Assembly: GCA_003225005.1 (NCBI GenBank)
Contig: QIAN01000037.1
Coordinates: forward strand, 1 to 41,221
From: Acidobacteriota bacterium
Lineage (GTDB): Bacteria; Acidobacteriota; Terriglobia; Terriglobales; Acidobacteriaceae
Direction of reading: 5' to 3'
DNA length: 41,221 bases
In this document: in pieces, positions 7,908 through 15,448 of the stretch
How positions within the stretch are numbered: the stretch's first letter is position 1
How the letters are laid out: each line of letters opens with the position of its first letter
The notes under the pieces: model-generated
Database searches by the model: none
The model's input: only the letters and a program-made list of their open reading frames with translations
Told to the model about the DNA's origin: nothing
Made by a program: the position numbers and the translations under genes

Positions 7908-8837
7908 TCACGCATTGGACTCATATAGGCCTTCAATCAAGTTCATCCCTCGCCGCAAGAGTTCATCATCCGGCAACTCTTGCTTGGCCCAGCCGTTCAG
8001 CACCTTGTCCAAACCCTGTCCTTCCATCCGGCCGAATTTCTCGTCACCGAGATCAGCATCGTGAATGATCTGCGCGATGCGTTTGACCCTGCTATCCCTG
8101 ATCAAGAACTCCTTCCGTAATGTCTCGAATGTGCAGTCCTCTCCCCGATGACCAAAGCCCTGTGGGCAAAACATGTCGAATGGGATTGAATCGGCGTGAG
8201 CGCTGGGCTCATTGCCAAAGACGAAGCGCGCCTTCGGGTCGATAAAACGACGGATCAGCCACGCCGATGAAACCCGATCGATGCCCGGCCGAGGGCGGGT
8301 CATCCACAAGCGGTTGAGGTACTCGCCAGACTTTCCGCTCGCCTTACGGCCGGACGTTTGGGTGTCAGCTTTGTCGGCTTGAGACAGAAGATTCTCAACT
8401 TTGGATCGCAATGGGCTCCCGAAGAAGTCGATATCTTGCAGTTCCAGGAACCGGCGACGAATCCGATTCAGCCGCCCGCCAGGTCTTCGTGATGGAGAAC
8501 GTGCAAGAACCTTCTTCGCATCGTGCAGAAGCCTCTGATAATCACGCGATCGTCCCTCAACGAAAAGCTGTTTTAAGTGTTCTGGAGGCAGATCATCGAA
8601 GCCTTGTACTTGAACGACCGACGCTTGCCCTTTATAGGTGCGAATCGCGGTGGCGAGCCACTCCATGCGCTCCTGATTTGGGGCGGTATTGGGAAGGACA
8701 TAACCAGAGTTTCGGAGGGGAAGCATTCCGTAACGTTGGAGCTTTCGCCAGATCTGGACACGCTGACTGGCGCTCCTAGCCGGGAGGCTGAAGACGAGTA
8801 GCAACCATGGAATCGTTTGTGAACGAGGTACGGTCAT
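7908..8837 (-). CDS. chrB: ChrB-type chromate resistance/regulatory protein
   Basis: About 309 residues from the ATG at 8837; the longer frame to 8894 adds a tail without support. The N-terminal ChrB domain begins WLLLVFSLPARSASQRVQIW, followed by KLQRYGMLPLRNSGYVLPN and ERMEWLATAIRTYKGQASVV. The C-terminal ChrB domain begins WMTRPRPGIDRVSSAWLIRR and includes FIDPKARFVF and RGEDCTFETL. In Ochrobactrum-type systems ChrB senses chromate and controls chrA. Here it is the first gene of a six-gene minus-strand cluster ending with chrA and the propeller gene. Unlike several of its neighbours it is undamaged. A promoter lies immediately upstream, and the AUG is very close to the predicted transcription start, so a leaderless or near-leaderless message is possible. 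Confidence 0.88.
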   Translation of the reverse strand: MTVPRSQTIPWLLLVFSLPARSASQRVQIWRKLQRYGMLPLRNSGYVLPNTAPNQERMEWLATAIRTYKGQASVVQVQGFDDLPPEHLKQLFVEGRSRDYQRLLHDAKKVLARSPSRRPGGRLNRIRRRFLELQDIDFFGSPLRSKVENLLSQADKADTQTSGRKASGKSGEYLNRLWMTRPRPGIDRVSSAWLIRRFIDPKARFVFGNEPSAHADSIPFDMFCPQGFGHRGEDCTFETLRKEFLIRDSRVKRIAQIIHDADLGDEKFGRMEGQGLDKVLNGWAKQELPDDELLRRGMNLIEGLYESNA

Positions 8838-8844
8838 TCCTGAA

Positions 8845-8873
8845 ATGTTATATGTATACCGTGATATGTGCAA
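8845..8873 (-). promoter_or_regulatory. likely promoter of the chrB operon
   Basis: On the minus strand TTGCAC (8873-8868) is followed by exactly 17 bases and TAACAT (8850-8845). The chrB ATG begins seven bases after the -10 box. The spacer is AT-rich and contains GTATAC, a small palindrome that could be part of an operator. Confidence 0.4.
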
Positions 8874-9049
8874 GCTGTGGAACGCCAAGGCCAAAAAGCT
8901 TCGGCAAGTTTCAATGACCGGGGTTGGTGCTCGGCCCCTCGGCTTTAGAGGCTGTGATCGCCGTCACAGCGGTTGGTGTCCAAGGCGGACTATTATCACT
9001 GTTGGAAGTTAGATCTTTGTTCATCGGAGTCAACGACAGCAGTACACTT

Positions 9050-9297
9050 ATGAGGTTGACTAGAACCCGAGCATTCGCGCTGCTGACGATCGCCTTGTTA
9101 TGGGCGATCACGCCGGCCATGGCTTGTGTCCTTCCGGGTGCGACAATGACTCCCACGGAACGGGAGTGCTGTCACCACATGGCGGAGCAGTGCGGCATCA
9201 CAGATGCGACCGCGAAAAGGTTCTAGCTCTGACCAAAGAACTTACCCAATTGCTGGACCAGCAAACCAAGAAGCTGCGGCAAAGGCGAGATCGCTGA
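9050..9297 (+). pseudogene. short exported Cys-rich protein fused to a coiled-coil tail remnant
   Basis: From the ATG at 9050 the frame encodes a signal peptide (FALLTIALLWAITPAMAC) and MTPTERECCHHMAEQCG, a Cys-rich start of a small exported protein, then stops at 9226 after only 58 residues. In the next frame the sequence continues as EKVLALTKELTQLLDQQTKK to a stop at 9297, the helical end of a different small-ORF type. Either one frameshift joins two parts of one gene or two remnants abut. The frame open from 8924 adds no recognisable sequence. The function is unknown; in related exported proteins the CC and C residues could bind copper or form disulphides. Confidence 0.45.
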
Positions 9298-9370
9298 AGG
9301 CGAAAGAGCGGAAAGTTCAAAACGGCTGGCGGCTCGCGTTCGTTGGGGCTCGATTCGAGGTTGCGCGCTT

Positions 9371-9733
9371 ATGCATGAACGAATCCGCCTAATCGACCAT
9401 CACGGCAAGCAGGTCCTGTTGGTCGATCTATCAAACTGCTCAGCGGCTGAGGTCGAAGAAATTGCCCGCGCAGTTCCCGAATTTGTCACCACCCGACCGC
9501 GCGGTTCAGTTCTGATACTCTCCGATTTCACTGGAGCATCGTTTGACGAAGAAACCGTTCGGGCCATGAAAGAAAGTGCGGTCTTCGACAAACCCTACAT
9601 CAAGAAATCGGCGTGGGTAGGAGCGGAGAGCTTCCCCGAGGCGTTCAGGGACAACCTAAAGAGCTTCTCTCGGCGCGAGTTTCCCACTTTCAAAAATCGC
9701 CAGGAAGCTTTGAACTCGCTAGTTGAAGATTGA
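9371..9733 (+). CDS. STAS/SpoIIAA-like single-domain protein
   Basis: A 120-residue soluble protein. It opens with a beta strand and turn (RIRLIDHHGKQVLLVDLSNC), continues with helix AAEVEEIARAVPEFV, a second strand (GSVLILSDFTGASFD), a helix (TVRAMKESAVFDKPYIKKSA) and a final strand-helix unit (WVGAESFPEAF, FPTFKNRQEALNSLV). This order matches the SpoIIAA-like/STAS fold found in many uncharacterised soil-bacterial proteins. It lacks the conserved phosphorylated Ser motif of true anti-sigma antagonists as far as I can see. No neighbour gives a functional hint. Frame and composition are clean, so it is probably a real gene in an otherwise eroded area. Confidence 0.65.
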   Translation: MHERIRLIDHHGKQVLLVDLSNCSAAEVEEIARAVPEFVTTRPRGSVLILSDFTGASFDEETVRAMKESAVFDKPYIKKSAWVGAESFPEAFRDNLKSFSRREFPTFKNRQEALNSLVED

Positions 9734-9813
9734 ATTAACGAAAAGAGGTTTTACGTGTGGAAGATGGACAGCTCAAAATAAATGGCTTGGGTCTCCGCAC
9801 GCTCTTCCGGCGG

Positions 9814-10086
9814 CTACTGAACTTCGCTGAGTTGTTGAAAGATCCACATGCCCACCATGATAAGGAGAAACAGACTCGACCCTCCGCCGAAAACCCACAC
9901 TGGCACCCGCAGCCGATTGACTTTTTTCAGCAGTTCCGTTTGCTCGTCATGCATGTGCGAACTTGCATCGTCCAGAAAGAGTTGTTCATCTTCGCCCATC
10001 GTGAGCGTGCTGCGATAGATCAAAAGGATAATCAGAGCTGCGGTGAAAATGCCCCATATGATTCCCACACTGTACAGAGTCGTCAT
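9814..10086 (-). CDS. small two-helix membrane protein
   Basis: A 90-residue protein with an N-terminal transmembrane helix (VGIIWGIFTAALIILLIY), an acidic and His-containing loop (MGEDEQLFLDDASSHMHDEQ), a basic stretch and a second transmembrane helix (VWVFGGGSSLFLLIMVGMWI). Both ends are expected on the same side of the membrane. The start is supported by GAGGT five bases before the ATG at 10086. I do not recognise a named family. The gene is intact. Confidence 0.6.
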   Translation of the reverse strand: MTTLYSVGIIWGIFTAALIILLIYRSTLTMGEDEQLFLDDASSHMHDEQTELLKKVNRLRVPVWVFGGGSSLFLLIMVGMWIFQQLSEVQ

Positions 10087-10242
10087 GAGCTACCTCAGTT
10101 AAATAATACATCTCAAGAAAACGGCGGGGCTGTTCACAATTGATCACTTTCCTGTTGGAAAAAAGGCAGGGGTCACTTTTGCCGTCGCCATACACTACCC
10201 CGTCAAACGAATGGGGGGAACAGGACGGAATGGAATATGCAT

Positions 10243-10282
10243 TTAACGAGATAGTAAACGCCATTAACTAGACAGTAAACGC
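10243..10282. repeat. two 19-bp direct repeats with a 21-bp period
   Basis: TTAACGAGATAGTAAACGC at 10243-10261 and TTAACTAGACAGTAAACGC at 10264-10282 differ at two of 19 positions. The 21-base period equals two helical turns, as expected for two protein dimers on one face of DNA. They lie at the end of the small minus-strand ORF at 10268 and before the two-helix membrane protein's upstream region. Confidence 0.6.
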
Positions 10283-10546
10283 GGTTCGCGGGCGAAAACA
10301 GGCTGAAATTGTGCGCGCGGGAGGCCCTAGGACTTCTTTGCTATTTTGGGCTTGTAGGCGCTTGATTCGTTCGGACAAGACTTCCGCGTGTCGAGCGGTT
10401 TTCTTGGCTCTCTCGGTTAGCGCGGCTGCCATTCCTGACACCCCTGTCATCTCTAAACCACGACTCCCAATCTGCCGCATTTGCTGGGGACCCGTGGAAC
10501 TCGGCCGGCAAGACCCAAGACCGATGAGAACGGGCAGGCCAATCAC
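10268..10546 (-). CDS. small coiled-coil ORF, family A copy 1
   Basis: The frame encodes ALTERAKKTARHAEVLSERI, a charged amphipathic helix typical of a short coiled coil. It matches the protein at 11037-11252 at most positions (ALADKAKKTARRAEVLTERI), and the two DNA copies differ mainly at third codon positions, which argues for past selection on the protein. The N-terminal part (SCRPSSTGPQQ) resembles nothing in the second copy and the C-terminal tail runs into the direct repeats, so this copy may be a remnant. The start codon is uncertain. Function unknown. Confidence 0.4.
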   Translation of the reverse strand: MIGLPVLIGLGSCRPSSTGPQQMRQIGSRGLEMTGVSGMAAALTERAKKTARHAEVLSERIKRLQAQNSKEVLGPPARTISACFRPRTAFTV

Positions 10547-10695
10547 CAGGAATGCAATGACGAACTGAGTGCGCAGAAGGGCACTTCCTCTCCAAAAACC
10601 TAGCGACGTATTGCGTGTCTGTCCGGTTCCCTCACACCACTTTGCACCACTTTTGCTCCATTGACCCAGCGGGAGAGTCGCCGTTACGCTATGTC

Positions 10696-10941
10696 ATGAC
10701 TCTGGCGAGCCGCTTGTGGCTCCGTCTCTGGTGGATGGGTAAACTCTTCCGAGCCGAGCAAGAACCTGACCCTGCGAAAATGCGGCACCTGATGCATAAG
10801 AAAGAGATTTTCACTTGCCACATTTGCAACAAGCCTCTACAACTTGAAACCGACACCCGCACGGATGAGGACGGAAAGGCCGTCCATGAAGAGTGCTACG
10901 TCAAGCACGTCACGACTGTGAAAACATCTAGGGTACCCTAG
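10696..10941 (+). CDS. small zinc-finger-like protein (CxxC...HxxC)
   Basis: About 81 residues from the ATG at 10696; the in-frame ATG at 10735 is an alternative and the frame is open to 10615. The C-terminal half has four potential zinc ligands in the order CHIC (two Cys) and VHEECY (His and Cys) separated by an acidic loop (NKPLQLETDTRTDEDG). This is a treble-clef or LIM-like layout that I have seen in small acidobacterial proteins of unknown role. The upstream part is basic and Trp-rich (ASRLWLRLWWMGKLF) and might be a membrane-surface helix. The stop codon lies inside the tandem GGGTACCC palindromes. Confidence 0.5.
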   Translation: MTLASRLWLRLWWMGKLFRAEQEPDPAKMRHLMHKKEIFTCHICNKPLQLETDTRTDEDGKAVHEECYVKHVTTVKTSRVP

Positions 10942-10950
10942 CGGGTACCC
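10931..10950. repeat. tandem palindrome GGGTACCC-TAGC-GGGTACCC
   Basis: The eight-base palindrome GGGTACCC occurs twice, at 10931-10938 and 10943-10950, separated by TAGC. It can form one 8-bp stem with a four-base loop and overlaps the stop codon of the zinc-finger-like gene. No T-run follows, so it is not a typical intrinsic terminator; it could be a binding site or a simple end-of-gene hairpin. Confidence 0.5.
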
Positions 10951-11036
10951 ACACCCCGGACAAAGCGCGACAGACGCCTCTCGTGCTGAAAGTCCGGTAG
11001 TGTCCTAACAGTGCCTTGCTAAGACCTCTTTGCTAT

Positions 11037-11252
11037 TTAGGTTTGCAGGTGCTTGATTCGTTCGGTCAAGACTTCAGCGCGTCGGGCGGTTTTCTTGGCT
11101 TTGTCGGCTAGCGCAGCAGCCTCTTCCTGTAGTTCTTGAATCTCGTCTCGTAACGCCGAACGGTCATCTTTGGCATAACGGGTAATCGTACACCTTGGAC
11201 TGACCGGCAGGTAAATAGCACCTGTGTGCCGAATGGCAACACATCCAGGCAA
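11037..11252 (-). CDS. small coiled-coil ORF, family A copy 2
   Basis: Up to 71 residues; the well-supported part is the last 45 (DDRSALRDEIQELQEEAAAL, then ADKAKKTARRAEVL and TERIKHLQT), one long charged helix with a clear heptad character. The match to the copy at 10268-10546 extends on the DNA beyond the stop codon (about 11019-11120 against 10328-10430), so an entire unit was duplicated. I see no convincing ribosome binding site for the ATG at 11252; a start nearer 11180 is likely. Function unknown. Confidence 0.45.
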   Translation of the reverse strand: MPGCVAIRHTGAIYLPVSPRCTITRYAKDDRSALRDEIQELQEEAAALADKAKKTARRAEVLTERIKHLQT

Positions 11253-11453
11253 TTAACGGGACAACCGTCGGAGCCGTAGCTTTATGGCTGCTGGCGGCTT
11301 GGGCATGTATGAGGAGCGGTGACACGGCTGGGCTTCCCTGGACCAGCCTTCGCCGACGGCTGAATGCCTGAGCCGTTCAAGGTGTGCTTTGGCGCATAGT
11401 TCGCGAATCCGATCATCCACAACGCCCACTCGAAGGATGCCTACGGAAAACAC
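11253..11453 (-). pseudogene. small ORF family B, degraded copy
   Basis: The frame encodes VDDRIRELCAKA, the start of a short helical protein whose intact form is at 12746-12955 (LDDRIRELSAKA). After AKA this copy diverges into sequence without similarity (HLERLRHSAVGEGW), which fits a frameshift, and a matching end (LRLRRLSR) can be seen near 11253-11275. It lies directly upstream of family A copy 2 on the same strand. Confidence 0.45.
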
Positions 11454-11540
11454 CCTAGAGCAGGTAGGTCAGTTTCTATGGTATGAAACACGGCTAGCCG
11501 CGAGACTTGCCGACTCCCGGACTGGGAGAATTGAGTACAC

Positions 11541-12738
11541 ATGAGTGCCAAGAACAAGGTCAATATCCTCATGGTTGATGATGAGCCGGGCAAGCTGCTC
11601 AGCTATGGGTCATGCTGGGTGACTTGGGAGAAAACCTGATCAAGGCCAATTCCGGCAGAGAAGCACTCGAACTGCTGCTGAAGAATGATGTGGCCGTCGT
11701 CCTGACGGACGTAAGCATGCCGAGAATGAATGGTTTTGAGTTGGCAGATATTATTCGGCAGCATCCTCGCTTTCAACAGACTCCGATCCTCTTTATCTCA
11801 TCCGTGCTTCTGACCGACTTGGACCGGCTAAAAGGCTACCAAGCCGGAGCGGTGGATTACATTTCAGTACCGATTGTTCCCGCATTGTTGCGGGCAAAAA
11901 TCTCGGTTTTTGTTGAATTGCACCGCCGTGCTCAGCAGTTGGAGGCACTCAATGTAGAACTCCGCCGCCTCTCTAATAGTCTGATCGCAACGCAAGATGA
12001 AGAGCGTCGCCGCATTGCACGTGAATTGCACGATAGCTTAGGTCAGGAACTAGCAGCGGCAAAGATGGCGGTGGACGGAATTCTGTTGGGGAATTCGACT
12101 GGTTCCCCGAGCAAGCTGGTCATCGCCGATGCGAGTGCCATGATCGACAGGGCAATTCAGCAGGTCCGAAGCATTTCTCATCTCCTTCATCCTCCCTTAC
12201 TGGACGAAGTTGGCCTGCTCTCTGCCCTGCGTTGGTTCCTCGAAGGTCTCACAAAGCGCAGTGGCATCGAGACTTTACTTGATGTGCAGCCTCCCGCCTT
12301 CCCTAGGCTTGTACCTGAATTAGAAACGGCAGTCTTCCGTATCATCCAAGAGGCTCTCACCAATCTGTTTCGCCATTCAGGAGCGCGGAATGGTGGGTTA
12401 CTCTCAAGCACCAGAACAGCCAACTCGTCATCACGATCCGCGACGACGGGAAGGGCATTGGCAAAGGTGTCGCGGAGTTTCAGTGTGGCACCATTGGCGT
12501 GGGCATTGGAGGTATGCGACAGCGGATCAAGGAATTTGGTGGCGTGCTGCGGCTGGAAAATACAAATCCCGGAACCCGCGTCGAGGTCACTCTCCCTTGC
12601 AGCACTTTGGTCTCCGCAGAAGCAACTGTTACGCCCATCTTGGAAGATATCTTGCCAAGTAAAGCTGCCAAAAGTGCCTTGTTGGCGCCAAGTACGCGAG
12701 CGGCCACACCAAAAACTGACGTGACCCCCTTGGCTTGA
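11541..12738 (+). pseudogene. receiver-histidine kinase hybrid, two frameshifts
   Basis: Three frames add up to one signalling protein of about 398 residues. Frame one from the ATG at 11541 gives NILMVDDEPGKLLSY. After a shift near 11603-11610 frame two gives the rest of the receiver (AVVLTDVSMPRMNGFEL with the phospho-accepting Asp, and GAVDYISVP), a linker helix, the HisKA_3 box (EERRRIARELHDSLGQELA) and the ATPase N-box (IIQEALTNLFRHSGA). After a second shift near 12390 frame three gives LVITIRDDGKGIG, GVGIGGMRQRI and the final strand to about 12600, then a tail without similarity. The order receiver-HisKA_3-ATPase is the NarX/UhpB-type kinase fused to an N-terminal receiver. No partner output regulator is next to it. 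As written it cannot make a working kinase. Confidence 0.75.
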
Positions 12739-12745
12739 ATGGGGA

Positions 12746-12955
12746 CTAACCAGCCCGCCGCTGTGATCTGGGGTTAACGGCCAAGCGCCTGAGGCGTCCG
12801 GCGTGTTCTTTGATCGCTGCCCTGAGTTGGGCGAGAATATTGTGTAACTCGGCGGGGTCCTGACTTTTCACAGCTTTGGCGGATAACTCGCGAATCCGGT
12901 CATCCAATCGCCTGAGGCCTAGACGAAGTGGGCCAGAGTGCCCGTAGTTTCCCAC
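12746..12955 (-). CDS. small helical ORF, family B intact copy
   Basis: Up to 69 residues. The conserved-looking part is LDDRIRELSAKAVKSQ, DPAELHNILAQLRAAIKEH and AGRLRRLA: two amphipathic helices joined by DPAEL. Short proteins with this RIREL...DPAE...LRxALxEH plan recur in acidobacterial genomes in my memory, without a known function. The first residues (MGNYGHSGPLRLGLRR) look unrelated, so the real start may be nearer the LDDR segment. A degraded relative lies at 11253-11453. Confidence 0.5.
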   Translation of the reverse strand: MGNYGHSGPLRLGLRRLDDRIRELSAKAVKSQDPAELHNILAQLRAAIKEHAGRLRRLAVNPRSQRRAG

Positions 12956-12965
12956 ACGTCAAGCG

Positions 12966-13200
12966 ATTCATTCATTCATTCGATACAGGACATTCTGTAG
13001 ACTCACCGGATTCTTTCCGAAAACTAAACCGCTCGGCTCGATTTGGCGAGTGGGAACCGGATGCTATCGAGCCAGGATTGGGTGTGTTGTTCTTGAGCGG
13101 ATCGTAGGAATGTGGCCCTATCCCTGGTTGTCATTTCGGCGGCAGGACTGGCACACGTGCTCTGGCTGCATCCCGTTAGATTCCCAACGAGGCTGCCAAT
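12966..13200. repeat. diverged repeat C, copy 1, with (ATTC)4 at its edge
   Basis: GATACAGGACATTCTGTAG at 12982-13000 opens a stretch that aligns over about 220 bases, with substitutions and small indels, to 14077-14300. Shared blocks include GGATT...GTGT.GTTCTTGA and GGCTGCATCCCGTTAGA (GGGTGCATCCCGTTAGA in copy 2). Four copies of ATTC lie at 12966-12981. In this copy the small membrane-peptide frame seen in copy 2 is broken. The stretch contains no other recognisable gene. Confidence 0.55.
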
Positions 13201-13298
13201 AGCGAAACCACCCAAACGCCTCCAAAGAATATCCCCGCTTCGAACTGATCTGCGACAGGAAGTAAAAAGGCGGTCTAGTTTTTCCTGTCCGCTTGAAA

Positions 13299-13559
13299 TC
13301 ACGCAGCCTTCTTTGACCGATCATCATCGATGCTCGGCACCGGATGATGTAACCGCCCACGAATGGCGCGAAGGTCCGAGAGAGGAAACCCGAGCACTTG
13401 GGTTGCACGCCAGAGCCTCTCGCGGTTAGGAATATAACTTATCAGGTTGGCTAACGGCGGCGGTTCGTATTGCTCCATTCGTTTTTTCCACCACTTGATC
13501 ACTTCCACACACATCATCAACGTGCCGATTAGAAACATTGTCAAGAGAAGGAGCGTCAT
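13299..13559 (-). CDS. small membrane-anchored protein
   Basis: From the ATG at 13559 the protein has 86 residues: one N-terminal transmembrane helix (MTLLLLTMFLIGTLMMCVEV), a basic border (IKWWKKRMEQYEPPP), and a short soluble part (ANLISYIPNRERLWRATQVL, FPLSDLRAI). The frame is open to 13586, but GGAG lies close before 13559 and the added residues are not hydrophobic. I recognise no family. The last 20 residues are rich in charged residues and overlap decayed DNA, so the C-terminus may be shifted. Confidence 0.45.
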   Translation of the reverse strand: MTLLLLTMFLIGTLMMCVEVIKWWKKRMEQYEPPPLANLISYIPNRERLWRATQVLGFPLSDLRAIRGRLHHPVPSIDDDRSKKAA

Positions 13560-13608
13560 GTGCCGTTCGGCTGCGCGATTTCCCATTGCGCTTTCGCTGA
13601 TTGGGGGC

Positions 13609-13990
13609 CTAGAACTTATAGGGTCTGATCAACGTCGAGGGCAGTTCCACCAACAGCATGCGTGGTTGTTCCGGTTGTCCTGAGACCTGCACCCCGAGCC
13701 AGAGCATTCCACCGGGGGCAACGATATCCGCTGGCAATCCTCCCAGCGTAGTCCAAGCAGGACCGTGTAGCCTCCTTCGGCATCCGGACGCACGTTCCTG
13801 TGTCTCCTGCCAGTACGCCGCCCCCCCATAGGGCTCGTTGTACATCATGAAGTGCAGGGCGACTGTGCCACCCATGAAACTACGCTGCGTTTCGGTTAGA
13901 GTTCCGGAGAATTTGAATAGACGTTGCACGTTGACGCTATCGCCGAGCGGAGGCGACAGCGCGCGTGCAGAACCAAGGGAAAAAACATCC
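13609..13990 (-). pseudogene. secreted surface-protein N-terminal domain, frameshifted remnant
   Basis: Read across frames the minus strand gives SPPLGDSVNVQRLFKFSGTL, GGTVALHFMMYNEPYGGAAY and WQETQ, then in another frame NVRPDAEGGYTVLLG, and back again GLPADIVAPGGMLWLGVQ and GQPEQPRMLLVELP. This sequence of motifs is the recurring N-terminal domain of large secreted acidobacterial proteins (a beta-rich module ahead of repeats or collagen-like regions), recognised from memory. At least two frame changes lie near 13790 and 13740. Nothing of the large C-terminal part follows, and the frame ends at 13609. It is a both-ends-damaged fragment. Confidence 0.6.
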
Positions 13991-14076
13991 GACGATGAGG
14001 CAGACGAATGGTAGCTTCACAGTCAGTTACCGCTGGATACCACCTCGGCAAGAGTGGCACAGACGCACATACTGTT

Positions 14077-14300
14077 CGATACAGTACATTCTGTAGAGGC
14101 GCGGAATTCTTTCTCGCAACTAACCGATGTAACCGCTTGTCTCATTTGGGTGAGCGAGAAGCAGCGGCCATCGAGGTAGGATTTAAGGGTGTCGTTCTTG
14201 AAGCGCATAGTTGCATTGTGGCCTTATGTCCTGATCGTCATTTCCCTCGTAGGGCTGGCTTACACGTTCTTGGGTGCATCCCGTTAGACTCCTACCCACT
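14077..14300. repeat. diverged repeat C, copy 2
   Basis: This is the partner of 12982-13200. GATACAGTACATTCTGTAG at 14077-14095 matches the copy-1 opening at all but one of its positions. Similarity continues through the small membrane-peptide frame to the shared GCATCCCGTTAGACTCC end. The two copies are separated by about 1.1 kb. Confidence 0.55.
14189..14287 (+). CDS. possible 32-residue membrane peptide in repeat C
   Basis: A GTG at 14189 opens a 32-residue frame whose core is one transmembrane helix: LKRIVALWPYVLIVISLVGL, then AYTFLGASR. The Lys-Arg before the helix would keep the N-terminus inside. AGG-containing sequence lies about ten bases upstream. The corresponding frame in copy 1 of the repeat is interrupted, although a hydrophobic reading remains there (ALSLVVISAAGLAHVLW). 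It is too short for certainty. Confidence 0.3.
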   Translation: MSFLKRIVALWPYVLIVISLVGLAYTFLGASR

Positions 14301-14593
14301 CCGGGCGCAAGAATGTTGGGCCATGAGGAGGAATAGGTTCCGAAATGCCACCTTGCTAGAATCTCTCTATGCCTCCTTCCTCTCGACAATGGACCTTGGT
14401 TGGTGATGCCAAGGTTGTGGCCAACAAACCGAAGTTTTCCCGCTCCTCCCACGTTTCGCGCTGAATGCGTAGTCGAACAGTATGCCGGATGCCCGCCTCG
14501 CCGGTCCACATCGGAGTCCGGCGGTTTGCGACACGGACACTTTTTGCCGGTGTGAGCGGCAACAGGAGACCTCAGGCAGTCCGTCAAATAGAC

Positions 14594-15448
14594 ATGGCAC
14601 TCAAACCGATAATACTAACCATTCTTATGTTTGGCGTTTCGCGTGGACTCGGGGTGACCTCAGAACTTTCCGAGAAGTCGCAAGCATCGGCGAATGAACT
14701 TGTCCGAAAGATCGTCGCGAATGAAATCAAGGCTGAAACCGAAGACCATAGCCACTGGGCTTTCCAGCTTCAAACAGAGGAGGCGGGAAGAAGAGAACTC
14801 GACGAGGTGGTCGAAACCAAGGATGGCAATCTGCAACGTCCTGTCTGTGTGAATGGCCAACCGATCACAGCGAAACAGAAAGAGCAAGCGAACCTGCACA
14901 TCCAGAAGTTCGTCCACAACCCGGAGGCGCTGCGAAAGTCATTGCGAGACGAAAGTGAAGATACCACCCGTAGTCAGAACATGCTTAAGCTGCTGCCTAA
15001 TGCATTCAACTTCAGCTATGAAGAGAAAGGCTCCGGAGACTTAGTGAAACTGAAGTTCACACCCAACCCGCGGTTTCGGCCGCCATCGCGTGAGGCGCTG
15101 GTATTTCACGCGATGGAAGGGGAAATAACCGTCAACGATAGGCAACAGAGGCTGGCAGAAATCTTAGGTCATCTCATCCATGAAGTGAAATTTGGAGGTG
15201 GCCTACTTGGACACCTCGATAAAGGCGGACAGTTTCATGTCAGGCAAGAACAAGTATCGCCAGGCTTCTGGGAGCTGACAGTTTTGAATGTACAAATGAA
15301 GGGCAAGGTTCTTTTCTTCAAGACAATAGGTGTGCGGCAGAAGATAATTCGCAGCGGCTTCCGCCGGGTGTCCGATGATTTGCCCCTTGCTCAAGCAGCG
15401 GAAATCCTCCGCGAGTCGGCGATGACCGCAACTGATAGCTGCAAATAG
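14594..15448 (+). CDS. secreted protein of a common acidobacterial family
   Basis: I start at the ATG at 14594 (284 residues), because the protein then opens with a signal-like segment (LKPIILTILMFGVSRGLG); the longer frame from 14465 adds residues without structure. The mature protein shows ANELVRKIVANEIKAE, HWAFQLQTEEAG, ELDEVVETKDGNLQRPVCVN, MLKLLPNAFNFSYEE, VKLKFTPNPRFRPPSREA, VFHAMEGEITV and GGGLLGHLDKGGQFHV. From memory this is a widespread acidobacterial exported family with a lipoprotein-carrier-like beta sheet; no function is known. The family usually has the same length and order of motifs, so this copy looks intact. It stands alone among pseudogenes. Confidence 0.7.
   Translation: MALKPIILTILMFGVSRGLGVTSELSEKSQASANELVRKIVANEIKAETEDHSHWAFQLQTEEAGRRELDEVVETKDGNLQRPVCVNGQPITAKQKEQANLHIQKFVHNPEALRKSLRDESEDTTRSQNMLKLLPNAFNFSYEEKGSGDLVKLKFTPNPRFRPPSREALVFHAMEGEITVNDRQQRLAEILGHLIHEVKFGGGLLGHLDKGGQFHVRQEQVSPGFWELTVLNVQMKGKVLFFKTIGVRQKIIRSGFRRVSDDLPLAQAAEILRESAMTATDSCK

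Noticed and set aside
12966..12981. (ATTC)4 as a phase-variation repeat
   Set aside because: It lies outside any convincing gene or promoter, so a switching role cannot be supported.
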